A DNA stretch of 64,000 nt from Chromatiaceae bacterium (GCA_024235415.1 JACKML010000001.1:310001-374000), one strand, 5' to 3'. Shown: positions 45,328-55,368, counted from the stretch's first letter. A program made the numbers and translations. The notes: generated by a model not told the origin, from the sequence alone.

Positions 45328-46523
45328 CAGACTTGCTTCCTAGGTGATTGCGGTGCCTGCGCGGCGGGGAGCCACGGCAGTTGGATATCGAAACGTGCAC
45401 CACCGAGTGTGGACTTCGCGGCGCGCAGGCTGCCGCCGTGCTCCAGTACCACCGCCTGGACGACCGCCAGGCCCAGGCCGGTACCGCGCTCCCGGGTGGT
45501 GAAAAAGGGATCGAAGACACGCGGCAGCGCCACCGGGTCGATGCCGGGACCATCGTCTTCGACGCTCAGCGTCAGAAATTCGGCATCATCGGCCGTCGTG
45601 GTGATGCGGATCGCCACACCCTGACCGCCATGATTGAGTGCGTTGTCGATCAGGTTGCTCAGTGCGCCGGCCAACGCATCCAGGTTGCCGGCGATCTGTC
45701 CGCGGCGTGTTGCTTCGAGGTCGATGTCGAGGCGCGCGCCGAGGGCGCGCAGTCGCGGCTGCAGGCCGGCGAGCGCGGTCATCATCGCGTCGTCGACGTG
45801 GATCGGCTGCTTGCTGAAGCTGCCGCCGCGGCTGAATGCCAGCATCTCACGCACCAGGGTCTCGGTGTGGCGCAGGCCGTCGAGCAGCTTCTCGCTGAAC
45901 TGCTGGCGCTGCTGGTCGCTGAGACTGCCCTTGGCCAGCTGGCCCGCATACAGCACCGAGGTCGACAGCGGGGTGCGCACCTGGTGCGCCAGCTGTGCCG
46001 CCATCTCGCCCATCGCGGTCAGCCGGTCCTGGCGTTCGGCGCGTTCCTGCAGCCGACGCTGATCGGTCACGTCGACGACCACCATGATGCGTCCGCGGTC
46101 GTTGAGAGGCCGTTGCGAGACACTTACCCGTCTGCCGTCGCGCAGGCGCCAGTCGCCGGGCGTCGGTTCGGCCGCAACGACTTCCTCCTTGACCTCACTC
46201 CAGCGACGGCCCCAGGCCAGGCTCGGAAACAGCTGCTCGGCAGCGGGATTGAAACGGTCCACCCGGTCGCGCACATCCACCAGCACGATTGCGGCCGGCA
46301 GGGCCTCGAGCAACACGCCAAGCTGATCCGCGAGATGTTCCTTCTGCGCACGCTCATCGAGCCGCTCGCGCCGCGTCCCGGCCAGTTCCTCGGTCAGGGC
46401 GACGACGCGCCCTTCCAACTGGGCATACGCGGTGGTGAGTTGCTGCGACAGCGCGTTGAACACGCCGAAGGCCTGTTCAAGTGCCTGAGGATCTTGCTTC
46501 GGTTGTATCTGCGCTGTGCCCAT
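45327..46523 (-). CDS. flrB: Flagellar sensor histidine kinase FlrB/FleS
   Basis: 398 aa soluble histidine kinase, no membrane helix seen. An N-terminal coiled coil (LSQQLTTAYAQLEGRVVALTEELAG) leads to a PAS domain (about 75-160). The phospho-histidine is in MAAQLAHQVRTPLSTSVLYAG, and the ATPase domain has NLIDNALNHGGQG, VEDDGPGIDPVALPRVFDPFFTTRERGTGLGLAVV. It would phosphorylate FlrC. ATG at 46523 with its own sigma-54 promoter 42 bp upstream. Confidence 0.93.
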   Translation of the reverse strand: MGTAQIQPKQDPQALEQAFGVFNALSQQLTTAYAQLEGRVVALTEELAGTRRERLDERAQKEHLADQLGVLLEALPAAIVLVDVRDRVDRFNPAAEQLFPSLAWGRRWSEVKEEVVAAEPTPGDWRLRDGRRVSVSQRPLNDRGRIMVVVDVTDQRRLQERAERQDRLTAMGEMAAQLAHQVRTPLSTSVLYAGQLAKGSLSDQQRQQFSEKLLDGLRHTETLVREMLAFSRGGSFSKQPIHVDDAMMTALAGLQPRLRALGARLDIDLEATRRGQIAGNLDALAGALSNLIDNALNHGGQGVAIRITTTADDAEFLTLSVEDDGPGIDPVALPRVFDPFFTTRERGTGLGLAVVQAVVLEHGGSLRAAKSTLGGARFDIQLPWLPAAQAPQSPRKQV

Positions 46524-46564
46524 GTGGCCGAATCCCGTCTCCGGTGTGCTTCCGGCAGAGACTC

Positions 46565-46581
46565 AGCAAGACACGTGCCAT
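46565..46581 (-). promoter_or_regulatory. Sigma-54 (-24/-12) promoter of flrBC
   Basis: ATGGCACGTGTCTTGCT on the minus strand matches the consensus TGGCACG-N4-TTGCW perfectly, with GG and GC 10 bp apart. It ends 42 bp before flrB, giving a leader of about 30 nt. An AT-rich stretch lies upstream. FlrA, encoded just before, is the likely activator. Confidence 0.9.
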
Positions 46582-46627
46582 GATTATTTATTATTAAAAT
46601 ACAATTACTTGGAGAACGAACAAAACG

Positions 46628-46633
46628 ATTACG

Positions 46634-46636
<3 letters not shown>
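46628..46636 (-). promoter_or_regulatory. Candidate FlrA half-site upstream of the flrBC promoter
   Basis: The 9-mer TGACGTAAT (minus strand) lies about 50 bp upstream of the sigma-54 promoter and overlaps the flrA stop codon. The same 9-mer, in the same orientation, lies in the palindrome in front of flrA (48206-48214). Shared location before two regulated starts is the only evidence. Confidence 0.35.
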
Positions 46637-48145
<1,509 letters not shown>

Positions 48146-48199
48146 ATAGGTCCCAGAAAATGCTTGTGTTTCCGAAGTTAAGCATGCATTTCCCATGAT

Positions 48200-48220
48200 G
48201 TCAAAATTACGTCATTTGAC
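48200..48220. promoter_or_regulatory. Inverted repeat GTCAAA-N9-TTTGAC upstream of flrA
   Basis: Perfect 6-bp arms at 48200-48205 and 48215-48220 around a 9-bp spacer that holds ATTACGTCA. GTCA/TGAC arms recall the FleQ box (GTCA...TGAC), so autoregulation by FlrA is a reasonable guess. It lies between flrA and the divergent CorC-type gene. Confidence 0.5.
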
Positions 48221-48319
48221 GAAACGCCGCCGATCGGTAACCGCCGGTAACGGTGCTTGACAGCATCCGCCCCGGCTCATAGAAAGTGCACCTGACTGCA
48301 GAAAACCGGACCCGCCCTC

Positions 48320-49600
48320 TTGAACGATTTGCCTCTCGGTGCCCTTTTCGGCGCACTGGTGTTCCTCCTGATCCTCTCAGCGTTCTTTTCCGGTTCCGAA
48401 ACCGCGCTGATGACGCTCAACCGCTACCGACTGCGTCACCTCGCCGATGCCGGCCACCCGGGGGCGAAACTGGCGCGCCAACTGTTGGACAAACCGGACC
48501 GCCTGATCGGGCTGATCCTGCTGGGCAACAACTTCGTGAACATCCTGGCGTCGTCGCTGGCGACCATCATCGCGATCCGTCTCGGTGGCGAGGGCGCGAT
48601 CGCGATTGCCGCCGGGCTGCTGACCCTGGTGGTGCTGATCTTTTCCGAAGTGGCGCCCAAGACCATGGCCGCGCTGTACCCGGAACGCATCGCCTTTCCC
48701 GCCGCATGGGTCTATACGCCGCTGCTGCGCCTGCTGTTTCCGCTGGTCTGGCTGGTCAATCTGATGGCCAACACGGTGTTGCGTCTGCTCGGGATCTTCC
48801 CCGAGGACGCCGAAGGCAACGCCCTGAGCCGTGAAGAGTTGCGCACCGTGGTCAACGAGGCCGGTGCGATGATCCCGAAACGTCACCAGAAGATGCTGCT
48901 GAACATCCTCGACCTGGAAAAAGTTACCGTCGACGACATCATGGTGCCGCGCAGCGAAATCGACGGCGTCGATCTCGACGACCCCTTCGACGTGATTCTC
49001 GAACAGCTGGAGAAGATGCCCTACACCCGCGTCCTGGTGTATCGCGGCAGTATCGATCATGTTGTTGGATTCGTACACTCGCGTCGTGCGATGCACTCGC
49101 TGCTGGACGGCGAGCTCGACCGTGCAACCTTCGAAAGGCTGGTCCGTGAGCCCTATTTCATCCCCAAGGGCACACCACTCAACCGGCAGCTGCTGAACTT
49201 CCAGCGCAACCGGCGCCGCACCGCACTGGTCGTTGACGAATACGGCGATGTCCAGGGACTGGTGACGATGGCCGATCTGCTGGAAGAGATCGTCGGCGAG
49301 TTCGCCACCGATCCATCCGACGCAATCGCCGACGTGTTGCCACAGGAGGACGGCAGCTTCCTGGTGGACGGCAGCGCCAACCTGCGGGAACTGGTTCGGA
49401 CCATGCACTGGGAGCTGCCGACCGACGGTCCCAAGACGCTCAATGGCCTGATCGTCGAGTACCTCGAGAGCCTGCCGGACACCGGCACCTCGCTGATGGT
49501 GGCCGGCTATCCGATCGAAGTCGTGCAGATCCAGGACAATGCCGTGAAGACGGCGCGCATCCGCCCTCAGGATCGACGACAACCGGACAGTGGGGACTGA
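48320..49600 (+). CDS. CorC/HlyC-family transporter (DUF21-CBS-CorC, YfjD type)
   Basis: 426 aa CNNM/CorB-like membrane protein. The DUF21 domain has four hydrophobic segments (residues 5-160), including SAFFSGSETALMTLNRYRL and LLGNNFVNILASSLAT. A pair of CBS domains follows (VPRSEIDGVDLDDPFDVILEQL; YTRVLVYRGSIDHVVGFVHSR), then the C-terminal CorC domain (DEYGDVQGLVTMADLLEEIVGEFATD). Probably moves or guards Mg2+/Co2+; the true activity in bacteria is debated. TTG start at 48320. Divergent from flrA; a PilZ gene follows. Confidence 0.9.
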   Translation: MNDLPLGALFGALVFLLILSAFFSGSETALMTLNRYRLRHLADAGHPGAKLARQLLDKPDRLIGLILLGNNFVNILASSLATIIAIRLGGEGAIAIAAGLLTLVVLIFSEVAPKTMAALYPERIAFPAAWVYTPLLRLLFPLVWLVNLMANTVLRLLGIFPEDAEGNALSREELRTVVNEAGAMIPKRHQKMLLNILDLEKVTVDDIMVPRSEIDGVDLDDPFDVILEQLEKMPYTRVLVYRGSIDHVVGFVHSRRAMHSLLDGELDRATFERLVREPYFIPKGTPLNRQLLNFQRNRRRTALVVDEYGDVQGLVTMADLLEEIVGEFATDPSDAIADVLPQEDGSFLVDGSANLRELVRTMHWELPTDGPKTLNGLIVEYLESLPDTGTSLMVAGYPIEVVQIQDNAVKTARIRPQDRRQPDSGD

Positions 49601-49705
49601 CCCCGGCATTTGACACCGGTACGCACCGGCGGCAACCGGCCGCAGCTGCATCAAGGTGCCGGAGGTGCGGCCGCTAACCCTGGTCAAGAGACAAGGAGCC
49701 ACGGC

Positions 49706-50077
49706 ATGTCAGAACACTCCGCCGAAAGGCGCCGCTTTGATCGTATCGCCACCGACAAGCCAGTGGTGGTGCATCACGGTGATGACCAATTTACCGGCGT
49801 CGTGCGCGACGTATCGCTTCGCGGCATGCTGCTGACGCTATCGGGCAGCTGGCGCCCTTCACATGGCGCGCACCTGCGTGTCCAGGTGCGGCTCGAGGGC
49901 GACCTCTGCTGTATCGACATGGACGGTGAGGTCGCACACATCGAAGGCGATCACATCGGGCTGCATTGCCTGGCAATGGACGTCGAGAGTGCCGCGAAGC
50001 TACGGCGAATGGTCGAACTCAATCTCGCCGACAGCGCACTCCTGGACCGCAACCTGCAACAATTGATCAACGGCTGA
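49706..50077 (+). CDS. PilZ-domain c-di-GMP-binding protein
   Basis: 123 aa single PilZ domain. The c-di-GMP motifs are intact: RRRFDRI (the RxxxR element, residues 8-14) and DVSLRG (the DxSxxG element, 37-42). ATG at 49706 has AAGGAG upstream; the frame is open to 49610 with no family match. It stands between a CorC-type gene and the convergent radA. It may feed c-di-GMP signals to motility or EPS; no direct partner is visible. Confidence 0.92.
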   Translation: MSEHSAERRRFDRIATDKPVVVHHGDDQFTGVVRDVSLRGMLLTLSGSWRPSHGAHLRVQVRLEGDLCCIDMDGEVAHIEGDHIGLHCLAMDVESAAKLRRMVELNLADSALLDRNLQQLING

Positions 50078-50082
50078 TCAAT

Positions 50083-51453
50083 TCAGCCCAGCGCGTCGAT
50101 GGCCTCGCCGATGCGGCTGACAGCCACCACCTCCAGCCCCGCGATCGGTTTCTTCGGTGCATTTGCACGCGGCACGATGGCGCGCCTGAAACCGTGCTTG
50201 GCTGCTTCGAGGAGCCGCTCCTGGCCGTTCGGCACCGGACGGATCTCTCCGGCAAGCCCTACCTCCCCGAACGTCGCAAGACCGCCTGGTACCGGCCGGT
50301 CGCGCAGGCTGGACAACACCGCCAGCAGGACCGGCAGGTCGGCCGCCGGTTCGGTCACCCGAACACCGCCGACCACGTTCAGGAACACATCCTGGTCGAA
50401 CACGGCGATACCACCGTGGCGGTGCATCACCGCCAGCAGCATCGACAGGCGATTCTGCTCCAGCCCAAGCGCGACGCGCCGCGGGTTCGCCAGCGGGCTC
50501 TGATCCACCAGCGCCTGCACTTCGACCAGCAGCGGCCGGGTGCCTTCGCGGGTCACCAGGATGCAACTGCCGGCGACCTCCTGCTCATGTCGCGACAGAA
50601 AAATCGCCGAGGGGTTGCTGACCTGGCGCAGGCCGGTATCGGTCATTGCGAACACGCCCAGTTCATTGACCGCACCGAAGCGGTTCTTGATCGCACGCAC
50701 CAGGCGGAACGGGCTGCCGCTCTCACCCTCGAAATACAGCACCGTATCGACCATATGTTCGAGCACACGCGGCCCGGCCAGCGCGCCTTCCTTGGTCACA
50801 TGGCCGACCAGGAACAGCGATGTCCCGGTCTGCTTGGCAAAGCGCACCAGGCGCGCCGCCGACTCGCGCACCTGCGCCACCGAGCCCGGGGCGGACTGCA
50901 ACGACTCGGTATACAGGGTCTGGATGGAATCGAGCACCAGCACACGCGGCCGGTCCCTGGCGATCAGGGCGAGGATGCGCTCGACGCAGGTCTCGGTCAG
51001 CAGACGCAGGCGCTGCGTCGGCAGCCCGAGGCGATGGGCGCGCAGACTGATCTGTTCCGCCGACTCCTCGCCGCTGACGTACAGTGCGGACATGCGGTCC
51101 GACAGCAGCGCCAGCGCCTGTACCAGCAGGGTCGACTTGCCGATGCCGGGGTCACCGCCGATCAGCACCACTGAACCCGTCACCAGCCCGCCGCCGAGCA
51201 CCCGGTCGAGCTCGTCGAGGCCGGTAGGTATCCGCTGCGTATCCTGTGCGACCACGTCGGACAGGTTGCGGATTACCGCCGCGTCGGCGCCGCCCGCGTA
51301 GCCGCCAAAGCGCGAATCAGCCTTGGCCGTGGGAGCGGCGACTGTCTCCTGCAGGCTGTTCCAGGCCCCGCAGTCGCCGCACTGCCCTGCCCACTTGGGC
51401 GACTGGGCGCCACACTCGGTACACGCATACACGGTCTTTGCAGACTTGCTCAC
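50083..51453 (-). CDS. radA: DNA repair protein RadA (Sms)
   Basis: RecA-like branch-migration ATPase, about 456 aa. The N-terminal four-cysteine zinc finger is CTECGAQSPKWAGQCGDCG; Walker A GGDPGIGKSTLL; the RadA-specific KNRFG motif in AIKNRFGAVNELGVFAM; and the C-terminal Lon-protease-like domain (GGVRVTEPAADLPVLLAVLSSL). I prefer GTG at 51453 (VSKSAKTVYACTECG), which matches the family N terminus; GTG 51474 is the longer form. Convergent with the PilZ gene, and downstream of dnaB with a repeat element in between. Confidence 0.95.
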   Translation of the reverse strand: MSKSAKTVYACTECGAQSPKWAGQCGDCGAWNSLQETVAAPTAKADSRFGGYAGGADAAVIRNLSDVVAQDTQRIPTGLDELDRVLGGGLVTGSVVLIGGDPGIGKSTLLVQALALLSDRMSALYVSGEESAEQISLRAHRLGLPTQRLRLLTETCVERILALIARDRPRVLVLDSIQTLYTESLQSAPGSVAQVRESAARLVRFAKQTGTSLFLVGHVTKEGALAGPRVLEHMVDTVLYFEGESGSPFRLVRAIKNRFGAVNELGVFAMTDTGLRQVSNPSAIFLSRHEQEVAGSCILVTREGTRPLLVEVQALVDQSPLANPRRVALGLEQNRLSMLLAVMHRHGGIAVFDQDVFLNVVGGVRVTEPAADLPVLLAVLSSLRDRPVPGGLATFGEVGLAGEIRPVPNGQERLLEAAKHGFRRAIVPRANAPKKPIAGLEVVAVSRIGEAIDALG

Positions 51454-51509
51454 AGCGCCGTCAGGCCCAGGCACGCGCGTTGACGTGAAACGACGCGCAG
51501 CATTTCCTC

Positions 51510-51550
51510 GTCCCCCGCTCCCGCAGGCGGGAGAGGGTCGGGGTGAGGGA
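51510..51550. repeat. REP-like intergenic palindromic element
   Basis: CTCCCGC (51518-51524) and GCGGGAG (51527-51533) form a tight 7-bp stem, flanked by GAGGGTCGGGGTGAGGG. This is the familiar CCCTCACCCC...CTCTCCCGC extragenic element seen scattered in many proteobacteria. It lies in the radA-dnaB gap (51475-51605). A single copy is seen here. Family recognition is from memory. Confidence 0.55.
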
Positions 51551-51605
51551 AACGGACATGGCGTATTGCCATTTCATGTTCCCGGGGGGCAAGACGCCAC
51601 GGCTG

Positions 51606-53024
51606 TCAGTATTGATCATCGCCGTACGCATCGTAGGCAAAGTTGTCGAAGCGCGTGAACTGCCCCTGGAAAGTCAGGACAGCCTTGCCGATCGGGCCGT
51701 TACGCTGTTTGCCGATGATGATCTCGGCCTTGCCCTTGTCCGCGCTGTCTTCGTTGTAGACCTCGTCGCGATAGATGAAGACGATTACGTCCGCATCCTG
51801 CTCGATGGCACCGGACTCGCGCAGGTCGGACATCACCGGCCGCTTGTTGGGACGCTGTTCGAGCGAGCGGTTGAGCTGTGACAGCGCAATCACCGGCACG
51901 TTGAGTTCCTTGGCAAGCGCCTTGAGCGCACGCGATATGGCCGAGATCTCGGTGGCGCGGTTTTCGCCCGACTCCGGTGCCTGCATCAGTTGCAGGTAGT
52001 CGATCACGACCAGCCCCAGCTGGCCGTTTTCCTTGGTCAGGCGACGACACCGCGCACGCAGCTCGGTCGGTGTCAGCGCCGGCGTATCGTCGATGAACAG
52101 CTTGGTATTGTTGAGGATATTGACCGCCGAGGTGACCCGGGGCCAATCATCGTCTTCGAGCTTGCCCGAGCGCACCGCCTGCTGGTTGACCCGTCCAAGT
52201 GACGAGATCATGCGCATCGTCAGTGCCTCGCCCGGCATCTCCATCGAGAACACCGCGACCGGCAAACCCGTGGCAACGGCAACGTTCTCCGCAATGTTCA
52301 TTGCGAACGTTGTCTTGCCCATCGACGGCCGTCCGGCAACGATGATCAGGTCAGACTTTTGCAGACCCGAGGTCTTGGCATCGAAATCGGTGAACCCGGT
52401 CGGCACCCCGGTCAGGGCATCATCGCTGCCGTACAGCTCTTCGATCCGGTTGATGGTCTCGGTCAACAGGCGGGTGATCGGTCGAAAACCGCCGCCACCA
52501 CGTGCCTGCTGCTCAGCGATCTGGAACACCAGGTTTTCGGCATGATCGAGCAGTTCGTGGACCTTGCGGCCCTTGGGGCGAAACCCGGCCTCGGCGATCT
52601 GGCTGCCAACCCGTATCAGTTGCCGCACCACCGACTGCTCGCGCACGATCGCCGCATACGCCTGGATATTGGACGCACTCGGCGTCTCGTTCGCCAGCAT
52701 CCCCAGGTACGGCAGACCGCCGACCTCGTCGAGTGATTCGAGCCGCCCAAGCTCCTCGGCCAGGGTCACGACATCGAACGGCCGGTTTGCCTCTGCGAGG
52801 CTGGCGATCGCGGCATACACCAGCTGATGTTCAAGGCGATAGAAGTCCTGTTCGCCAACCTGGTCGGCGACCTTGTCCCAGGCGCCGTTGTCGAGCATGA
52901 GGCCGCCGAGCACGGCCTGTTCGGCCTGAATCGAATGCGGCGGGACGCGCAGCGCCTCCATCTGCGCATCACGCGCATAATCGGGCGCCGCCTCGGGGAA
53001 AGAATCGTAAACCGCGTCAACCAT
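51606..53024 (-). CDS. dnaB: Replicative DNA helicase DnaB
   Basis: 472 aa hexameric 5'-3' helicase. The N-terminal primase-binding domain (VPPHSIQAEQAVLGGLMLDNGAWDKVADQV) precedes the RecA-like core with Walker A AGRPSMGKTTFAMN, Walker B GLVVIDYLQLM, and the arginine-finger region SQLNRSLEQRPNKRPVMSDLRESGAIEQDADVI. ATG at 53024 is preferred over GTG 53054 because the extra residues (SPPGLLGSG) are not family-like. It follows rplI on the same strand after a terminator-like hairpin. Confidence 0.97.
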   Translation of the reverse strand: MVDAVYDSFPEAAPDYARDAQMEALRVPPHSIQAEQAVLGGLMLDNGAWDKVADQVGEQDFYRLEHQLVYAAIASLAEANRPFDVVTLAEELGRLESLDEVGGLPYLGMLANETPSASNIQAYAAIVREQSVVRQLIRVGSQIAEAGFRPKGRKVHELLDHAENLVFQIAEQQARGGGGFRPITRLLTETINRIEELYGSDDALTGVPTGFTDFDAKTSGLQKSDLIIVAGRPSMGKTTFAMNIAENVAVATGLPVAVFSMEMPGEALTMRMISSLGRVNQQAVRSGKLEDDDWPRVTSAVNILNNTKLFIDDTPALTPTELRARCRRLTKENGQLGLVVIDYLQLMQAPESGENRATEISAISRALKALAKELNVPVIALSQLNRSLEQRPNKRPVMSDLRESGAIEQDADVIVFIYRDEVYNEDSADKGKAEIIIGKQRNGPIGKAVLTFQGQFTRFDNFAYDAYGDDQY

Positions 53025-53118
53025 GCCGCTGCCAAGAAGTCCGGGGGGAGACACCGATTACACCACATGCCGGTGACGATGCGCAGCACCGACGCGGCGG
53101 CAGGCAAGGCAGCAATGC

Positions 53119-53141
53119 AAAGCCCGGCAAAAGCCGGGCTT
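53119..53141 (-). terminator. Terminator after the rpsF-rpsR-rplI operon
   Basis: AAGCCCGGC (53120-53128), AAAA loop, GCCGGGCTT (53133-53141): a perfect 9-bp GC-rich stem. On the minus strand it is followed by TTTGCATT, a modest T tract. It lies 56 bp after the rplI stop and before dnaB. Confidence 0.65.
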
Positions 53142-53196
53142 GCGCAGCGGGCACGAGGCCCGCCAATGGGCGCGATGCGCCGATCGGAGACCCGGC

Positions 53197-53652
53197 TTAC
53201 GCTTCGCCGACGATAATCACCCGCAACGCCGCATTGACATCGGTGTGCAGGTGGATCGCCACCTCGTACTCACCGGCCACGCGGAACGGGCCCTCGGGCA
53301 GGCGCACCTCGGCCTTGGTGACCTCGACCCCTGCCGCGGCGCAGGCGTGCGCGATATCGGAGGTACCGACTGAGCCGAACAGACGACCTTCGTCGCCGGC
53401 CTTGTGGGCGATCGTGACGCCGTCGCTCAATGCCTCGATCTGCGCCTTGCGCGCCTCGGCAGCAGCCAGCCGTTCGGCGGCCTGCTGTTCGAGTTCTGCA
53501 CGCCGCTCTTCGAACAATTTGACGTTTGCGGGGCTGGCAAATACCGCCTTGCCCTGCGGAATCAGGAAGTTGCGCCCAAAGCCGGACTTGACCGACACCT
53601 TTTCACCCAGGCCACCCAGGTTCGCCACTTTTTCCAGAAGAATGACTTCCAT
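53197..53652 (-). CDS. rplI: 50S ribosomal protein L9
   Basis: 151 aa. MEVILLEKVANLGGLGEKVSVKSGFGRNFLIPQGKAV is the L9 N-terminal domain; a long connecting helix (residues about 40-75) leads to the C-terminal domain. Binds 23S rRNA domain V. ATG at 53652 is used; an in-frame start 9 bp upstream adds MRT only. Follows the DUF2232 gene as in Pseudomonas-type gammaproteobacteria. Confidence 0.97.
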   Translation of the reverse strand: MEVILLEKVANLGGLGEKVSVKSGFGRNFLIPQGKAVFASPANVKLFEERRAELEQQAAERLAAAEARKAQIEALSDGVTIAHKAGDEGRLFGSVGTSDIAHACAAAGVEVTKAEVRLPEGPFRVAGEYEVAIHLHTDVNAALRVIIVGEA

Positions 53653-53675
53653 CGTTCTCAACCTCTACATGCGAT

Positions 53676-54599
53676 TCAACTGCCGCCGGTCCCAGACCGG
53701 CGTGCCCGGGCACGCGCCCGAAGATTCAGCCACCCGTCTGCATAACCAGCAAGGGCGACCATGGTTGCGCCCTGCGGCGCCGCAAACACCAACAACAGGT
53801 ACAGGCCCACCAGCCAGGCGGGCGACGCACCGAATTCACCGACCAGGCCGTGGGCCACGCTGATCCCCTGGATCAGGAACACCACCATGCCGATCAGATA
53901 CAGTTGGCCGATCAGGCTGGGCTCACCACCGGTGAGCAGCACACCGACCACCAGCAATACCGGCACCACCAGCAACAGCCAGCGCCCGAAGCGCAGCTGC
54001 CGAAATTCTTCACCAAACGCCCCCGGGCGATCCAGCAACGCCGCCCAGTAGCGCGCCAATGCCAGCGAGGACACCGTCGCCAGCAACCAGGTGGCCGCCA
54101 CACCGCCAGGCATCCAGCCGGCCATCATATCGACCAGAGCGCCGATGTTTGACGAATCCAGCGTCTGCGGGTCGACCCGCTGCGCCAGGAACTCGTTCAG
54201 GGCATCGCCCCAAAAGGCTGCCGGGTCCGCCAACAGCCCATACTGCAGGAACACGATCGCTGCCGCTGCCAGTGCCGCCGCCTCGATTGCCAGTCGCAGC
54301 GAGCCGGTGCGCCCCATCACCGTGCCCAGAAGCGCGGCAGGGCCCCACAACAGACCGCCGATCAGCAGCGTGGCCAACGGCATCTGAAACAGCAGCCCGC
54401 CAAGGCCCGCTATCGCGAGCAGCGCGGACGCCACCACCAGCGCGCCCTCTTTCCAGCCCTGGCGGAGCACCGCGAGCACGATCACCGCGGCACTCAGCAA
54501 GGCGAGCGGCGTGACCAGCAGCGCGAGCATCGCCAGCACCGTGGCCGCGATCACCGCCTGCATGCGGCCCTTCATCACCCACGCGGCGAAGGCCTTCAT
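53676..54599 (-). CDS. DUF2232 (YybS-like) membrane protein between rpsR and rplI
   Basis: About 307 aa with eight or so hydrophobic helices (for example AVIAATVLAMLALLVTPLALLSAAVIVLAVL and WLLLVVPVLLVVGVLL). The family is conserved in the rpsR-rplI gap in many gammaproteobacteria but has no known function; distant S-component or permease likeness has been suggested. ATG at 54599 (MKAFAAWVMKGRMQA) has GGAG 6 nt upstream; GTG 54623 is the longest form. It is cotranscribed with the ribosomal protein genes. Confidence 0.82.
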   Translation of the reverse strand: MKAFAAWVMKGRMQAVIAATVLAMLALLVTPLALLSAAVIVLAVLRQGWKEGALVVASALLAIAGLGGLLFQMPLATLLIGGLLWGPAALLGTVMGRTGSLRLAIEAAALAAAAIVFLQYGLLADPAAFWGDALNEFLAQRVDPQTLDSSNIGALVDMMAGWMPGGVAATWLLATVSSLALARYWAALLDRPGAFGEEFRQLRFGRWLLLVVPVLLVVGVLLTGGEPSLIGQLYLIGMVVFLIQGISVAHGLVGEFGASPAWLVGLYLLLVFAAPQGATMVALAGYADGWLNLRARARARRSGTGGS

Positions 54600-54653
54600 G
54601 CGCTGCTCCATCGCGGTTGACACCCAGACATCGGGTTCAACCGCAACCCCCGA

Positions 54654-54878
54654 TCAATGACTGTCGGAGTACGGCAGCAAGGCCAGGAAGCGCGCGCGCT
54701 TCACCGCATCGGCCAGCTGACGCTGGTACTTGGCGCTGGTGCCGGTGATCCGGCTCGGGACGATCTTGCCGGACTCGCTGACATACTGCTTGAGCAGGTT
54801 CAGGTCCTTGTAGTCGATCTCTTTGACGCCATCGGCGGCGAAACGACAAAACTTACGGCGACGGAAAAAACGTGACAT
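54654..54878 (-). CDS. rpsR: 30S ribosomal protein S18
   Basis: 74 aa. FRRRKFCRFAADGVKEIDYKDLNLLKQYVSESGKIVPSRITGTSAKYQRQLADAVKRARFLALLP is full-length S18. It sits 19 bp after rpsF; the two proteins pair on the 30S platform. Confidence 0.97.
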   Translation of the reverse strand: MSRFFRRRKFCRFAADGVKEIDYKDLNLLKQYVSESGKIVPSRITGTSAKYQRQLADAVKRARFLALLPYSDSH

Positions 54879-54897
54879 GGCAAATGACTCCAGTGCG

Positions 54898-55284
54898 TCA
54901 GGCTTTGGCTTCTGCGGCGGGTTCTTCTTTACGCGCCGGCGCAGCGGCCGGGGCTTCGTCCCTGTCGTCTTCCTTGGCCAACGGCGACGTCTCGGTGTCG
55001 GCCGCGTCGCGACGGATGATCAGGTTGCGCAGTACCGCGTCATTGAATCGGAATGCACTCTCGAGCTCGGCCAGCGCCTCGGCGCCACACTCGACGTTCA
55101 TCAACACATAGTGTGCCTTGTGCACCTTGTTGATCGGGTAGGCCAGCTGGCGGCGCCCCCAGTCTTCCAGGCGATGGATGGTGCCGGCGCTGCCCTCGAT
55201 GGTTGCGCGGTAGCGCTCCACCATGGCAGGCACCTGCTCGCTCTGGTCGGGGTGCACCAGAAACACGATTTCGTAGTGACGCAT
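54898..55284 (-). CDS. rpsF: 30S ribosomal protein S6
   Basis: 128 aa. MRHYEIVFLVHPDQSEQVPAMVERY, a RLEDWGRRQLAYPINKVHKAHYVLMNVE core, and an Ala/Glu-rich tail (EDDRDEAPAAAPARKEEPAAEAKA) that is longer than the minimum fold, as often seen. ATG at 55284 with AAGGAG. First gene of the operon, with its own promoter. Confidence 0.97.
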   Translation of the reverse strand: MRHYEIVFLVHPDQSEQVPAMVERYRATIEGSAGTIHRLEDWGRRQLAYPINKVHKAHYVLMNVECGAEALAELESAFRFNDAVLRNLIIRRDAADTETSPLAKEDDRDEAPAAAPARKEEPAAEAKA

Positions 55285-55307
55285 TGTTGCTCCTTACGGG
55301 TTAAGCA

Positions 55308-55330
55308 GCCTCCCGCTATCGCGGTGAGGC
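55308..55330 (-). promoter_or_regulatory. Leader hairpin of rpsF (candidate S6:S18 binding element)
   Basis: In the rpsF mRNA leader, GCCTC-A-CCGC-GATA-GCGG-GAGGC folds into a 9-bp stem with one bulged A and a GATA loop, ending 23 nt before the start codon. rpsF leaders in many bacteria carry an autoregulatory S6:S18 site with a CCG element. The match to that motif is only suggestive. Confidence 0.35.
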
Positions 55331-55368
55331 AAGGAGGGCCAACTCAAGGCTGGCCGGAAAGGCGCGGG

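Noticed and set aside
48377..49702. Minus-strand open frame of 441 codons over the CorC-type gene
   Set aside because: The plus strand encodes the full DUF21-CBS-CorC protein; the antisense frame has no motif.
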